A stretch of DNA of 64,000 nucleotides from positions 1,116,001 through 1,180,000 of the forward strand of contig NZ_JACYTQ010000001.1 of NCBI RefSeq assembly GCF_014841125.1, read 5' to 3'. The stretch comes from Echinicola arenosa (GTDB lineage Bacteria; Bacteroidota; Bacteroidia; Cytophagales; Cyclobacteriaceae). The notes under the pieces are model-generated. The model searched no databases and was not told the DNA's origin. It worked only from the letters and a program-made list of their open reading frames with translations. Position 1 is the first letter of the stretch; each line of letters begins with the position of its first letter. Positions 8,677 to 15,228 of this stretch are shown here, in pieces. The position numbers were made by a program, and so were the translations under genes.

Positions 8677-9010
8677 TAAAGAAAACTTTTTTGACCTGGT
8701 CTACCAGGTAGTAAGGCTTATTCCGAGGGGACGAGCTACCTCCTACGGAGCCATTGCCAACTACTTAGGAGCTAAAAGTGGTGCCAGAACCGTGGGGTAT
8801 GCCATGAATGCAGCCCACACAATGGATGATGTACCCGCTCACAGGGTAGTCAATAGATCAGGAATGCTTACTGGAAAACACCATTTTTCCCCACCAGAAA
8901 GAATGCAGGAACAGCTAGAAAAAGAAGGCATAAAAGTGGAGAACGATAAAATCATGGATTTTAACAAGGTATTTTGGGATCCTAATGAAGAATTAAGACT
9001 TGAGCTTTAA
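8666..9010 (+). CDS. Alkyltransferase-like protein (ATL), MGMT family without catalytic Cys
   Basis: About 114 aa. Start chosen at GTG 8666 (TTG 8654 is an alternative); either overlaps the MscS gene. It has the DNA-binding part of O6-alkylguanine-DNA methyltransferases: YQVVRLIPRGRATSYGAIA, then the RTVGYAMN arginine-finger region. Where MGMT has the acceptor PCHR, this protein has PAHRVVN, so Ala replaces Cys. Known ATL proteins with Trp or Ala there bind O6-alkylguanine without repairing it and recruit nucleotide excision repair. I therefore call this an ATL rather than a methyltransferase. The length (no N-terminal domain) fits. Confidence 0.88.
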   Translation: MKTDKENFFDLVYQVVRLIPRGRATSYGAIANYLGAKSGARTVGYAMNAAHTMDDVPAHRVVNRSGMLTGKHHFSPPERMQEQLEKEGIKVENDKIMDFNKVFWDPNEELRLEL

Positions 9011-9209
9011 CTTTCTGTTGAAATTTAGGGAGTATGTCACCAATATTTCATCCTTTATTAACGTTTTTTACGTATGTATATTTTAGTAAAAAAAACCTAA
9101 AGCGATAAATAAAGGGAATTAATAACCTGTTTTTGGTGTTAAGTATTTATCCTGAAAAAAGTGTACGCTTTTTGCGATATGATTTTCAGAATTAGAAACC
9201 TTGATTAAA

Positions 9210-9578
9210 ATGGAAAGAGAATTAAAACAGCACATTGCCGAGAATTTAAGAAAATACCGTGTCCTTCGCGGCTTTACCCAAGAGTATATTGCAGATTACC
9301 TCGGCAAGAAAGATTACACCGCCTATTCAAGATATGAACAAGGCAGATCCAATCTCAAAATGGACGATGCGATCAAGCTTTCCAAACTTTACGATGTGGA
9401 AGTTCAGGAATTGATTAATGGTTCACCAAGAATCAGCTCAAATGGTGTTCATGGTGACTCCAGCAGCAGCAACAGTTTTTCTGTTCTCATCAAATTGGAT
9501 GGATCAATGGAAACTTTGGAAAACCAACTAAAAAGATTAAGAAAGTTGAATACCCTAATTGAAAGAGGAGAAGTTTAG
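9210..9578 (+). CDS. XRE-family transcriptional regulator
   Basis: 122 aa from ATG 9210 (MERELKQH); a TTG three codons upstream is less likely. Residues about 7-65 form a Cro/C1-type HTH: IAENLRKYRVLRGFTQEYIADYLG then YSRYEQGRSNLKMDDAIKLSKLYDV. A Ser-rich linker (GDSSSSNSF) leads to a C-terminal coiled-coil-like tail (LENQLKRLRKLNTLIERGEV) that could dimerise. Target genes unknown: it is preceded by a 190-base AT-rich region and followed by its own strong terminator, so it is monocistronic. No phage genes are nearby. Confidence 0.85.
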   Translation: MERELKQHIAENLRKYRVLRGFTQEYIADYLGKKDYTAYSRYEQGRSNLKMDDAIKLSKLYDVEVQELINGSPRISSNGVHGDSSSSNSFSVLIKLDGSMETLENQLKRLRKLNTLIERGEV

Positions 9579-9600
9579 TATTTCTCCTCTTATTTTTTTT
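9564..9600 (+). terminator. Intrinsic terminator overlapping the XRE gene end
   Basis: Perfect 9-bp stem AGAGGAGAA (9564-9572) / TTCTCCTCT (9582-9590) with a 9-base loop containing the XRE stop codon, followed by TATTTTTTTT. The left arm is coding sequence of the last XRE codons; the right arm reaches the stop codon of the opposing symporter gene. Confidence 0.85.
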
Positions 9601-11035
9601 CACTCCAAATCAAAAGGCCTACAAACATCAGGGCACCATTTAATATTAGAATTTCAAAACCAAAACGGTAACCCCAAAGCCATGCTTCCGAATTACTGCT
9701 GAGGATAAATGCGATAACGGGAGCTGCCAGCGCGATAAAAGGAACCAGTTTGTCCTTTACTTTTCTTTTGGTAAACAAGCCAAAGCTGTACAATCCCAAT
9801 AATGGACCATAAGTATAGCCTGCGATGATAAAAACAGCATTGATGACACTTTGATCATTGATCCACCTAAAGGCCAGGATCACCAAAAACATAATCCCTG
9901 TAAAGACCAAATGGACCCGTTTGCGAATTCCCGAGCGCTTTTCTTGCGGGTATCTTTTTTCTATCTCCAGAAAATCATAGCAAAATGAAGTGGTCAGTGC
10001 AGTCAAGGTAGAATCGGCGCTGGAGTAGGCAGCAGCAATGATCCCTAACACAAAGACCGTTCCTGCAAACATACTGAAATGCTCAGTGGCGAGCATGGGA
10101 TAAAGATCATCTGTCCGTGCCGGCAAAGTAATCTGATTGACTTCGCAATATTGGTAAAGCAACACACCAAGTACCAAAAAACATAAGTTAACCACCACTA
10201 GGATAATCGTAAACCAAAACATGTTTTTCTGTGCATCACCAATATTCTTACAAGTAAGGTTTTTCTGCATCATGTCCTGATCTAGGCCTGTCATGACAAT
10301 GGTGATAAAAGCACCAGAAGCAAATTGCTTAAAGAAGTTGGTGCCAGCCTGCCAGTCCCAATTGAATATCTTAGATCGACTATCTGCAAAAGCACGGCCC
10401 AATAATCCTCCTGCACCATCTATCCCCAAGTCCTGGCCCACCAAATAGATACTTGTCCCTACGGCCATGAGCATAAACAAAGTTTGCAAAGTATCCGTCC
10501 AGACGACTGTCTTGATCCCTCCCCTATGTGTGTAGAGCCATATCAATGAAACCGTGATCAATACAGAGCCCCAAAAAGGAATTCCCCAATCGTCAAACAA
10601 AATCAGCTGTAGCACTCCTGCCACTAGAAAAACCCTGATGGAAGAACCCAATGTCCGGGAAAGGATAAAGAAAAAAGCTCCTGTTTTATAGGACCAAAAG
10701 CCAAACCTATCTTCCAAATAAGCGTAAATAGAAATTAAGTTCATCCTATAATAGAGCGGCAAAAGCACCTTGGCAATCGTAAGATAGCCAAGCGTATAGC
10801 CCATCACCACCTGGAAATAATAGAAATTACTGCTCCCCACTTCCCCAGGCACCGAGATAAAGGTCACCCCTGATAAAGAGGCTCCAATCATCCCAAAGGC
10901 CACCAAAAACCACGGAGATTGTCTGTCTCCTGTGAAAAAAGTATCCTGTGACACTTTTCTAGAGGTTAACCAGGAAATAATGAACAATAACAGGAAATAG
11001 GAAGTTATTACGAGGAGTATTAAATTTGAATCCAT
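9590..11035 (-). CDS. Sodium:solute symporter (SSS family)
   Basis: 481 aa from ATG 11035 (MDSNLILLV); the longer frame to 11104 crosses into clpS. About 13 transmembrane helices. SSS landmarks: FFTGDRQSPWFLVAFGMIGASLSGVTFISVPG in the first two helices (the SGVTF region contributes to Na+ and substrate sites), a GYTLGY segment, and AAYSSADSTLTALTTSF, the conserved 'S-A-S-S-L' type Na2-site helix. The substrate cannot be told from sequence. Single gene, divergent from clpS with about 53 bases between start codons. Confidence 0.9.
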   Translation of the reverse strand: MDSNLILLVITSYFLLLFIISWLTSRKVSQDTFFTGDRQSPWFLVAFGMIGASLSGVTFISVPGEVGSSNFYYFQVVMGYTLGYLTIAKVLLPLYYRMNLISIYAYLEDRFGFWSYKTGAFFFILSRTLGSSIRVFLVAGVLQLILFDDWGIPFWGSVLITVSLIWLYTHRGGIKTVVWTDTLQTLFMLMAVGTSIYLVGQDLGIDGAGGLLGRAFADSRSKIFNWDWQAGTNFFKQFASGAFITIVMTGLDQDMMQKNLTCKNIGDAQKNMFWFTIILVVVNLCFLVLGVLLYQYCEVNQITLPARTDDLYPMLATEHFSMFAGTVFVLGIIAAAYSSADSTLTALTTSFCYDFLEIEKRYPQEKRSGIRKRVHLVFTGIMFLVILAFRWINDQSVINAVFIIAGYTYGPLLGLYSFGLFTKRKVKDKLVPFIALAAPVIAFILSSNSEAWLWGYRFGFEILILNGALMFVGLLIWSEKK

Positions 11036-11088
11036 AGAGTGCTGATAATAAAGGCTGCTAATTTGTTTATAATTATTAACTTTGCAAA

Positions 11089-11382
11089 ATGAGCATGCAA
11101 CCATTAGAACATACTGTAGAAGAAGAAATCGAAATCTTACTGGAAGATTTGGTGGATACTGAAGAGCATGACTTGGTGGTGTTTAATGATGACATCAATA
11201 CGTTTGAGCATGTCACTAAAGTCCTGATCAAGGTCTGCAAGCACAGCCAAGAACAAGCAGAACAGTGCACCCTCATCATTCATTACAAAGGCAAGTGTGC
11301 TGTCAAAAAAGGCAGTAAAAAGCAACTAAAGCCAATGTGCCAATCCATTCTGGATGCTGGTATCCAGGCAGCCATCGTTTAA
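11089..11382 (+). CDS. clpS: ATP-dependent Clp protease adaptor ClpS
   Basis: 97 aa, a typical ClpS: a disordered acidic N-terminus, then the LVVFNDDINTFEHVTKVLIKVCKHS core corresponding to 'VLLNDDxTPMEFVV', and the HYKGKCAVKKGSKKQL region. ClpS binds the ClpA/ClpC N-domain and delivers N-degron substrates to the protease. The Asn-Asp pair that contacts the N-terminal residue is present. recR begins 11 bases after the stop, so the two are probably cotranscribed. Confidence 0.92.
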   Translation: MSMQPLEHTVEEEIEILLEDLVDTEEHDLVVFNDDINTFEHVTKVLIKVCKHSQEQAEQCTLIIHYKGKCAVKKGSKKQLKPMCQSILDAGIQAAIV

Positions 11383-11393
11383 TCCCTTTCCCG

Positions 11394-12014
11394 GTGAACT
11401 TCCCTTCCAAACTTATTGAAGATGCGGTCAATGAAATCAGCAGATTGCCCGGTATAGGCAAAAAAACTGCCCTAAGACTGGCATTACACCTGCTCAAGCA
11501 ACCCGAAGCCATTTCTGAAAACCTTACCGAAGCCATTACCAAACTTCGAAAAGACACCAAATACTGTAAGGTCTGTCATAACATTTCAGATCAAGAAGTA
11601 TGTAGTGTATGTCAAGGAGCAAGGAGGGATAAAGGACTGATTTGTATAGTGGAAGATATTCCTGATGTATTGGCCATAGAAAATACCTCCCAATATAATG
11701 GCTTGTACCATGTGCTTGGTGGGGTGATCTCTCCCATTCAAGGCATAGGCCCCGAGGAATTGAAAATCGATTCCCTAATGCAGCGCATTGAACAGCCCCA
11801 TTCGGGCGAACCAGTGAATGAAGTTATTTTGGCGCTGCCATCCACCATGGAAGGCGACACCACTTCTTTTTATATTACCCGAAAGCTAAAAGAAAAAGGA
11901 GTCAAGGTCAGCACCATTGCCAGAGGCATCCCCATCGGTGGCGAACTGGAATATACTGATGAGGTTACTTTGGGCAGAAGTATCCTGACCCGGGTAAATT
12001 ATTCAATAGAATAA
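11394..12014 (+). CDS. recR: Recombination mediator RecR
   Basis: 206 aa from a GTG start (11394, VNFPSKLIEDAV). The longer frame overlaps clpS; the GTG gives the standard RecR length of about 200 aa. Helix-hairpin-helix LPGIGKKTALRLA near residues 18-30, four-cysteine zinc finger CKVCHNISDQEVCSVC near 57-72, then the Toprim domain beginning CIVEDIPDVLAIE and containing HVLGGVISPIQGIGPEEL, a family signature. With RecO it loads RecA at gaps. Cotranscribed with clpS. Confidence 0.95.
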   Translation: MNFPSKLIEDAVNEISRLPGIGKKTALRLALHLLKQPEAISENLTEAITKLRKDTKYCKVCHNISDQEVCSVCQGARRDKGLICIVEDIPDVLAIENTSQYNGLYHVLGGVISPIQGIGPEELKIDSLMQRIEQPHSGEPVNEVILALPSTMEGDTTSFYITRKLKEKGVKVSTIARGIPIGGELEYTDEVTLGRSILTRVNYSIE

Positions 12015-12022
12015 AAAAATCC

Positions 12023-12053
12023 TTGTTTCAAAAAAATCCCCATCCTATATTTG
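12023..12053 (+). promoter_or_regulatory. Promoter for the tRNA-Ala locus
   Basis: TTG (12023-12025), a 20-base spacer, then TATATTTG (12046-12053), an exact match to the Bacteroidota -7 consensus TAnnTTTG. The predicted start near 12060 precedes a broken tRNA-like fragment and the intact tRNA. Confidence 0.65.
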
Positions 12054-12093
12054 TGCCCTCATAAAGGGGCATTATCCCGATAGTTATCGGCAT

Positions 12094-12136
12094 TGTTAGA
12101 GCGCGACAACTGTCGGGAAGGTCATCGGTTGAAGTC
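12094..12136 (+). pseudogene. tRNA remnant with a palindrome in place of the anticodon arm
   Basis: Resembles the right half of the D-arm (TTAGAGCG), then CGACAACTGTCGGGA, then AGGTCATCGGTT-GAAGTCC, matching the variable loop and T-arm of the tRNA-Ala 55 bases downstream. The anticodon stem-loop is absent and a CGAC/GTCG hairpin occupies its place. Another palindrome, CCGATAGTTATCGG, lies at 12077-12090. The acceptor stem is not complete, so this is not a functional tRNA. Confidence 0.6.
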
Positions 12137-12148
12137 CAAAAAGAAAAT

Positions 12149-12222
12149 GGGGGATTAGCTCAGTTGGCTAGAGCGCTACACTGGCAGTGTAGAGGTCATC
12201 GGTTCGAATCCGATATTCTCCA
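12149..12222 (+). tRNA. tRNA-Ala (anticodon GGC)
   Basis: Full cloverleaf by eye: acceptor GGGGGAT / ATTCTCC (two G-U pairs), D-arm GCTC-AGTTGGCTA-GAGC, anticodon arm CTACA-CTGGCAG-TGTAG with anticodon GGC, variable loop AGGTC, T-arm ATCGG-TTCGAAT-CCGAT, discriminator A. CCA is not encoded. It reads GCC/GCU alanine codons. It is followed at once by a terminator and a GIY-YIG ORF. Confidence 0.95.
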
Positions 12223-12226
12223 CGAA

Positions 12227-12250
12227 GGCTCGCAAATTTGCGGGCCTTTT
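12227..12250 (+). terminator. Intrinsic terminator after tRNA-Ala
   Basis: Hairpin GGCTCGCAAATTTGCGGGCC (10-bp self-complementary stem with one G-U) followed by TTTT. The same element recurs 349 bases downstream after the pseudo-tRNA. Confidence 0.8.
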
Positions 12251-12261
12251 CTATTTTTGCT

Positions 12262-12519
12262 ATGTATTACGTTTATATTTTATATTCTCCAAAGACAAAA
12301 AAATACTACACAGGTAGCACACAGGATTTGGAGGGACGGTTGTATCATCACAATCAAGGACTGACACTTTCAACAAAGTCTGGAGCCCCACATTGGGAAA
12401 TCAGGTACTTCGAAGAATACGAAGATCGGACAGCTGCGCTCAAAAGAGAATATGAAATCAAAAAGAAAAAAAGCAGGAAGTACATCGAATGGCTTTTCGA
12501 CCAAGGCTCTATTGGCTAG
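12262..12519 (+). CDS. GIY-YIG domain protein (UPF0213-like), tRNA-associated
   Basis: 85 aa from ATG 12262. Single GIY-YIG domain: MYYVYILYSPKTKKYYTGST (the GIY / YIG motifs as VYI...YTG), catalytic Arg in LEGRLYHHN, and the closing LKREYEIKKKKSRKYIEWL. The family includes structure-specific or homing-type nucleases; most small solitary members are uncharacterised. The last residues (DQGSIG) and the TAG stop are encoded by the D-arm of the adjacent pseudo-tRNA, suggesting the original C-terminus was altered by recombination. It sits right behind a tRNA terminator. Confidence 0.75.
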   Translation: MYYVYILYSPKTKKYYTGSTQDLEGRLYHHNQGLTLSTKSGAPHWEIRYFEEYEDRTAALKREYEIKKKKSRKYIEWLFDQGSIG

Positions 12520-12571
12520 AGCGTCCCGACAACTGTCGGGAAGGTCATCGGTTCGAATCCGATATTCTCCA
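12506..12571 (+). pseudogene. Pseudo-tRNA-Ala with anticodon arm replaced by a palindrome
   Basis: Keeps a D-arm (GCTC-TATTGGCTA-GAGC), base 26 (G), variable loop AGGTC, T-arm and the 3' acceptor strand ATTCTCCA, all matching the intact tRNA-Ala. The 17-base anticodon arm is exactly replaced by TCCCGACAACTGTCGGGA (12524-12541; 7-bp stem, 4-base loop). The 5' acceptor strand is lost into the GIY-YIG ORF, and TAG within the D-arm is the stop of that ORF. Confidence 0.75.
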
Positions 12572-12575
12572 CGAA

Positions 12576-12599
12576 GGCTCGCAAATTTGCGGGCCTTTT
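12576..12599 (+). terminator. Duplicate of the tRNA terminator
   Basis: The same GGCTCGCAAATTTGCGGGCC hairpin followed by TTTT, 349 bases after the first copy, as part of the tandem duplication. Confidence 0.75.
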
Positions 12600-12610
12600 C
12601 TATTTTTGCT

Positions 12611-12871
12611 ATGTATTACGTTTATATTTCATATTCTCTAAAGACAAAAAAATACTATACAGGTAGCACCTAGGATTTGGAGGGACGGTTGTATCATCAC
12701 AATCAAGGACTGACACCTTCAACAAAGTCTGGAGCCCCACATTGGGAAATCAGGTATTTCGAAGAATACGAAGATCGGACAGCTGCACTCAAAAGAGAAT
12801 ATGAAATCAAAAAGAAAAAAGCAGGAAGTACATCGAATGGCTTTTCGACGACCGTTTTTATGACCAGTTGA
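12611..12871 (+). pseudogene. Second GIY-YIG copy, disrupted
   Basis: Nearly identical to the GIY-YIG gene 349 bases upstream. ACA CAG GAT has become ACC TAG GAT, a stop after 20 codons (MYYVYISYSLKTKKYYTGST). Translation resumes in frame (EGRLYHHNQGLTPSTKSG...), but one A is missing in the later A-run, so the KKSRKYIEW ending shifts to KKAGSTSNGFS. Two independent lesions mark it as a decayed copy. Confidence 0.85.
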
Positions 12872-13553
12872 GCATCCCGGACTCCCCGCCTAGTCGCAAG
12901 GCCTATTCACTTAATTTAAAAAGAAGAAAGTACCCAACGAACAAACAGGTAAGAATGCGGGAAGGGGTTGGAGTTCGGTGGCAAACAATAATCAGATGAC
13001 AGGGGAATTTACGCTTTTCTAAAAAAACATAAAGCAATTGAAACTATTTTAATCTCTATCGTAAGCTTCAAATTATAATCAAATTCTATATCGTTTCCAA
13101 TCGATATTCAAAGCCTTTCCTTATCGGAAAAATACCATGATTTCTGGGAAAATAGCCAAAAGGAAACGTATATACTACTAGACCCCAAGGTATCCCCAAG
13201 ACTGCTATAAGGGAACACCCCTTTTAGAAAGTAAGGATGAGGCTTTTGAGACAGCAACTTGAGGTATCATTTTGCTAATAACCCGTCGGGACAGTTTGAC
13301 CGACTTTCATAATGTAAGAATCGCTTCCCTCAAATCATTACTAAACTGTGCGGAAAAAACGATTATTTCATTTTGTTATTTAACATCTTCTTTTTATTCT
13401 TTGGTTTTTTAATCTTATTAAATCATCTTGGCCTCCTGTCTTAATTGTGGCTACAACTCCTAAAGCAACACCTGTAACTTAATTTCGCACATAAAGTCCA
13501 ACTTAGCGATTTCAAATTCTCCATCAAATATTTTAGTATAGCTAACTCTACCA
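12872..13553. other. Long intergenic region without a recognised gene
   Basis: No convincing coding frame on either strand. It contains an ACCCGTCGGGAC palindrome near 13280, related to the palindromes at the tRNA. A promoter-like TTTTG (13371-13375) - 19 bases - TATTCTTTG (13395-13403) on the plus strand could drive a short RNA of about 170 bases to the palindromic terminator at 13559-13585; this is weak evidence for a small RNA. Confidence 0.35.
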
Positions 13554-13585
13554 AAAAGGCAAGCTGATCAGCTTGCCTTTTTTAT
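13554..13585. terminator. Bidirectional intrinsic terminator
   Basis: Perfect 20-base palindrome GGCAAGCTGATCAGCTTGCC (13559-13578) flanked by AAAAA on the left and TTTTTT on the right, so it can act on both strands. It lies 29 bases beyond the stop of the minus-strand gene at 13614. Confidence 0.85.
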
Positions 13586-13613
13586 TTTTTACTCAATTAA
13601 TTCTCATTTCTCC

Positions 13614-13904
13614 CTACCCATCAAATCTTCCTGGCTCTATGAGTGCCACTGATAATTCAGCAGCCAGCATCAAAAATAAGGAGACCCCCATACTCCCTAG
13701 CGTCAAATGAAAAAACTCATTGATGGAAGCATTGTCTGTCATCCGTAAAATATAAGGGGAAATAAAAATCAAAAAAGCTATCACCTTTACACATCCTGCA
13801 ATAATCCTGATTCGCCTGTGACTTTCAGGGCTTACCGCTATTTTACTCTGGGCAACATTAAGTTTATCTAACATGGCATTTTGGGTTAAAAGGTTGTTAT
13901 CCAT
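13614..13904 (-). CDS. Small membrane protein, unknown
   Basis: 96 aa from ATG 13904 (MDNNLLTQNAMLDKLN). The frame stays open to ATG 13994, which would add 30 acidic/aromatic residues; that stretch is AT-rich and could be 5' untranslated. An N-terminal amphipathic part is followed by two hydrophobic helices (about 38-55 and 66-88 in the short form). No family recognised. It ends at a strong terminator and is probably transcribed alone. Confidence 0.5.
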   Translation of the reverse strand: MDNNLLTQNAMLDKLNVAQSKIAVSPESHRRIRIIAGCVKVIAFLIFISPYILRMTDNASINEFFHLTLGSMGVSLFLMLAAELSVALIEPGRFDG

Positions 13905-14035
13905 AGAAAGTGAAAAAGAATAATATTCTAATCCACACTCATTTACATTATCATTATTTACAAAAAATTCTTCAAAAAACCTATTTATCACCATTTTATA
14001 TCATCACATCTTCTTATAAACATCACCCTCAAAAA

Positions 14036-15163
14036 TCAGTGGACAGCATCATTCTTCAACATCACTTTTTCTCCTCTTTTAGCAGATTCCTTGGCGGCTT
14101 CAAGAATCTCCATGACCCGCATATTATTTTCCAAAGTATAAGGGCTAAATGGAGGAGGAACCAATTCTCCTTTTATTACTTGTTTGAAATATTCAAAAGG
14201 ATTGCTGACTAAGCCCAAGTCCTCTTGGTTGATCTGTTCGACCACTTCCCCATTACCCTTAGTGCGATACCTCAATTCTGTATCATCCTTGGTGATGACA
14301 TAACCTTTCACACCATAAACTTCCATATCCTTCCTTCCAAAAGGCCAATTCCAAGAGGCTTGGATAATACCTTGGGCATCCTGATAGTCCACGATAATGG
14401 TCGCCTCATCATCCACTTTTGGATATGTTTCCGGTTTGTATGTTTTGGTGACTGCAGTGACTGCAACTGGACTTTCACCATGCATCAAATAGGTCATGAT
14501 ATTAGCTCCATAACAGCCAAAGTCTACCAAAGCTCCCCCACCATTTTTCACAGGATCTGTCAGCCATTCCAAAAACTCCGGTCCAACACCAATTTCTTTT
14601 GGCCCCTCATGGCCATGATGGAAAACCATTTTCCTGATGTCCCCATATGCTGTCTGTGGTTTATTAAAAAAACGGAAAGTTTGTTCTGTCGTTGGATACC
14701 AAGAAGTTTCATAGTCCACCAGTAGGTGAATATGATGTTTAATGGCCAAAGCTTTCATTTTTTCCGCATCCGCAAGTGTCGTGGCCAAGGGCTTTTCCAC
14801 CATCACATGAATCCCCAACGGTGCTGCGAGCTCCACAGCCTGCAAATGATGATAAATGGGGCCAAATACTAAAATGCCATCAGGCTTCTTTTTTGTTAGC
14901 ATTTCTTCCAGATCAGTAAAAAGCAGGTCGCCTTTCAAATTATAACGTTGTTGAAATTTATCCAATAAGTCTTCATTGGGTTCAAAAACGCCCACCAACT
15001 CCATATTTTCCTGCTGTCCCCACTCAAAAAACCAAGGACTGTGGCCATGGGAAAGTCCCACCATCGCAAACTTGACCTTCTCTTGGCCAAGAGATGGGTT
15101 TACTAGCATAATATTTGCAAAAAGCAAAACAAAAAAACACTTAATAAATACGGTTATTTTCAT
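14036..15163 (-). CDS. Secreted Gfo/Idh/MocA-family oxidoreductase
   Basis: 375 aa. A signal peptide (about 1-26, ending NPSLG|Q) directs export by Sec. The Rossmann domain follows (VKFAMVGLSHGHSPW, where the usual GxGxxG is altered to GLSHGH), with the family motif VEKPLATT at about residue 122 containing the conserved EKP. The C-terminal alpha/beta domain begins with the GGGALVDFGCYGANIM segment. Members use tightly bound NAD(P) on sugars or related polyols; exported members occur in Bacteroidota and Planctomycetes. Substrate unknown. Single gene. Confidence 0.88.
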   Translation of the reverse strand: MKITVFIKCFFVLLFANIMLVNPSLGQEKVKFAMVGLSHGHSPWFFEWGQQENMELVGVFEPNEDLLDKFQQRYNLKGDLLFTDLEEMLTKKKPDGILVFGPIYHHLQAVELAAPLGIHVMVEKPLATTLADAEKMKALAIKHHIHLLVDYETSWYPTTEQTFRFFNKPQTAYGDIRKMVFHHGHEGPKEIGVGPEFLEWLTDPVKNGGGALVDFGCYGANIMTYLMHGESPVAVTAVTKTYKPETYPKVDDEATIIVDYQDAQGIIQASWNWPFGRKDMEVYGVKGYVITKDDTELRYRTKGNGEVVEQINQEDLGLVSNPFEYFKQVIKGELVPPPFSPYTLENNMRVMEILEAAKESAKRGEKVMLKNDAVH

Positions 15164-15228
15164 AGGTTAATTAGGTTTTAGTTGCCCCAATATAACAGAA
15201 TTTATCATGCCTTTCCTTGTCACCCAGC

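Noticed and set aside
8654-9010. Calling the MGMT-family gene an active methyltransferase (ogt)
   Set aside because: Acceptor Cys is Ala in the PAHR motif.
9060-9080. TACGTA upstream of the XRE gene as a further nitrate-regulon site
   Set aside because: Single site without the tandem arrangement or -7 spacing; such hexamers are expected by chance.
12164-12673. Apparent longer proteins (frames reading through the tRNA into the GIY-YIG ORFs)
   Set aside because: They translate tRNA, pseudo-tRNA and terminator sequence; the ATGs at 12262 and 12611 restore the normal GIY-YIG start.
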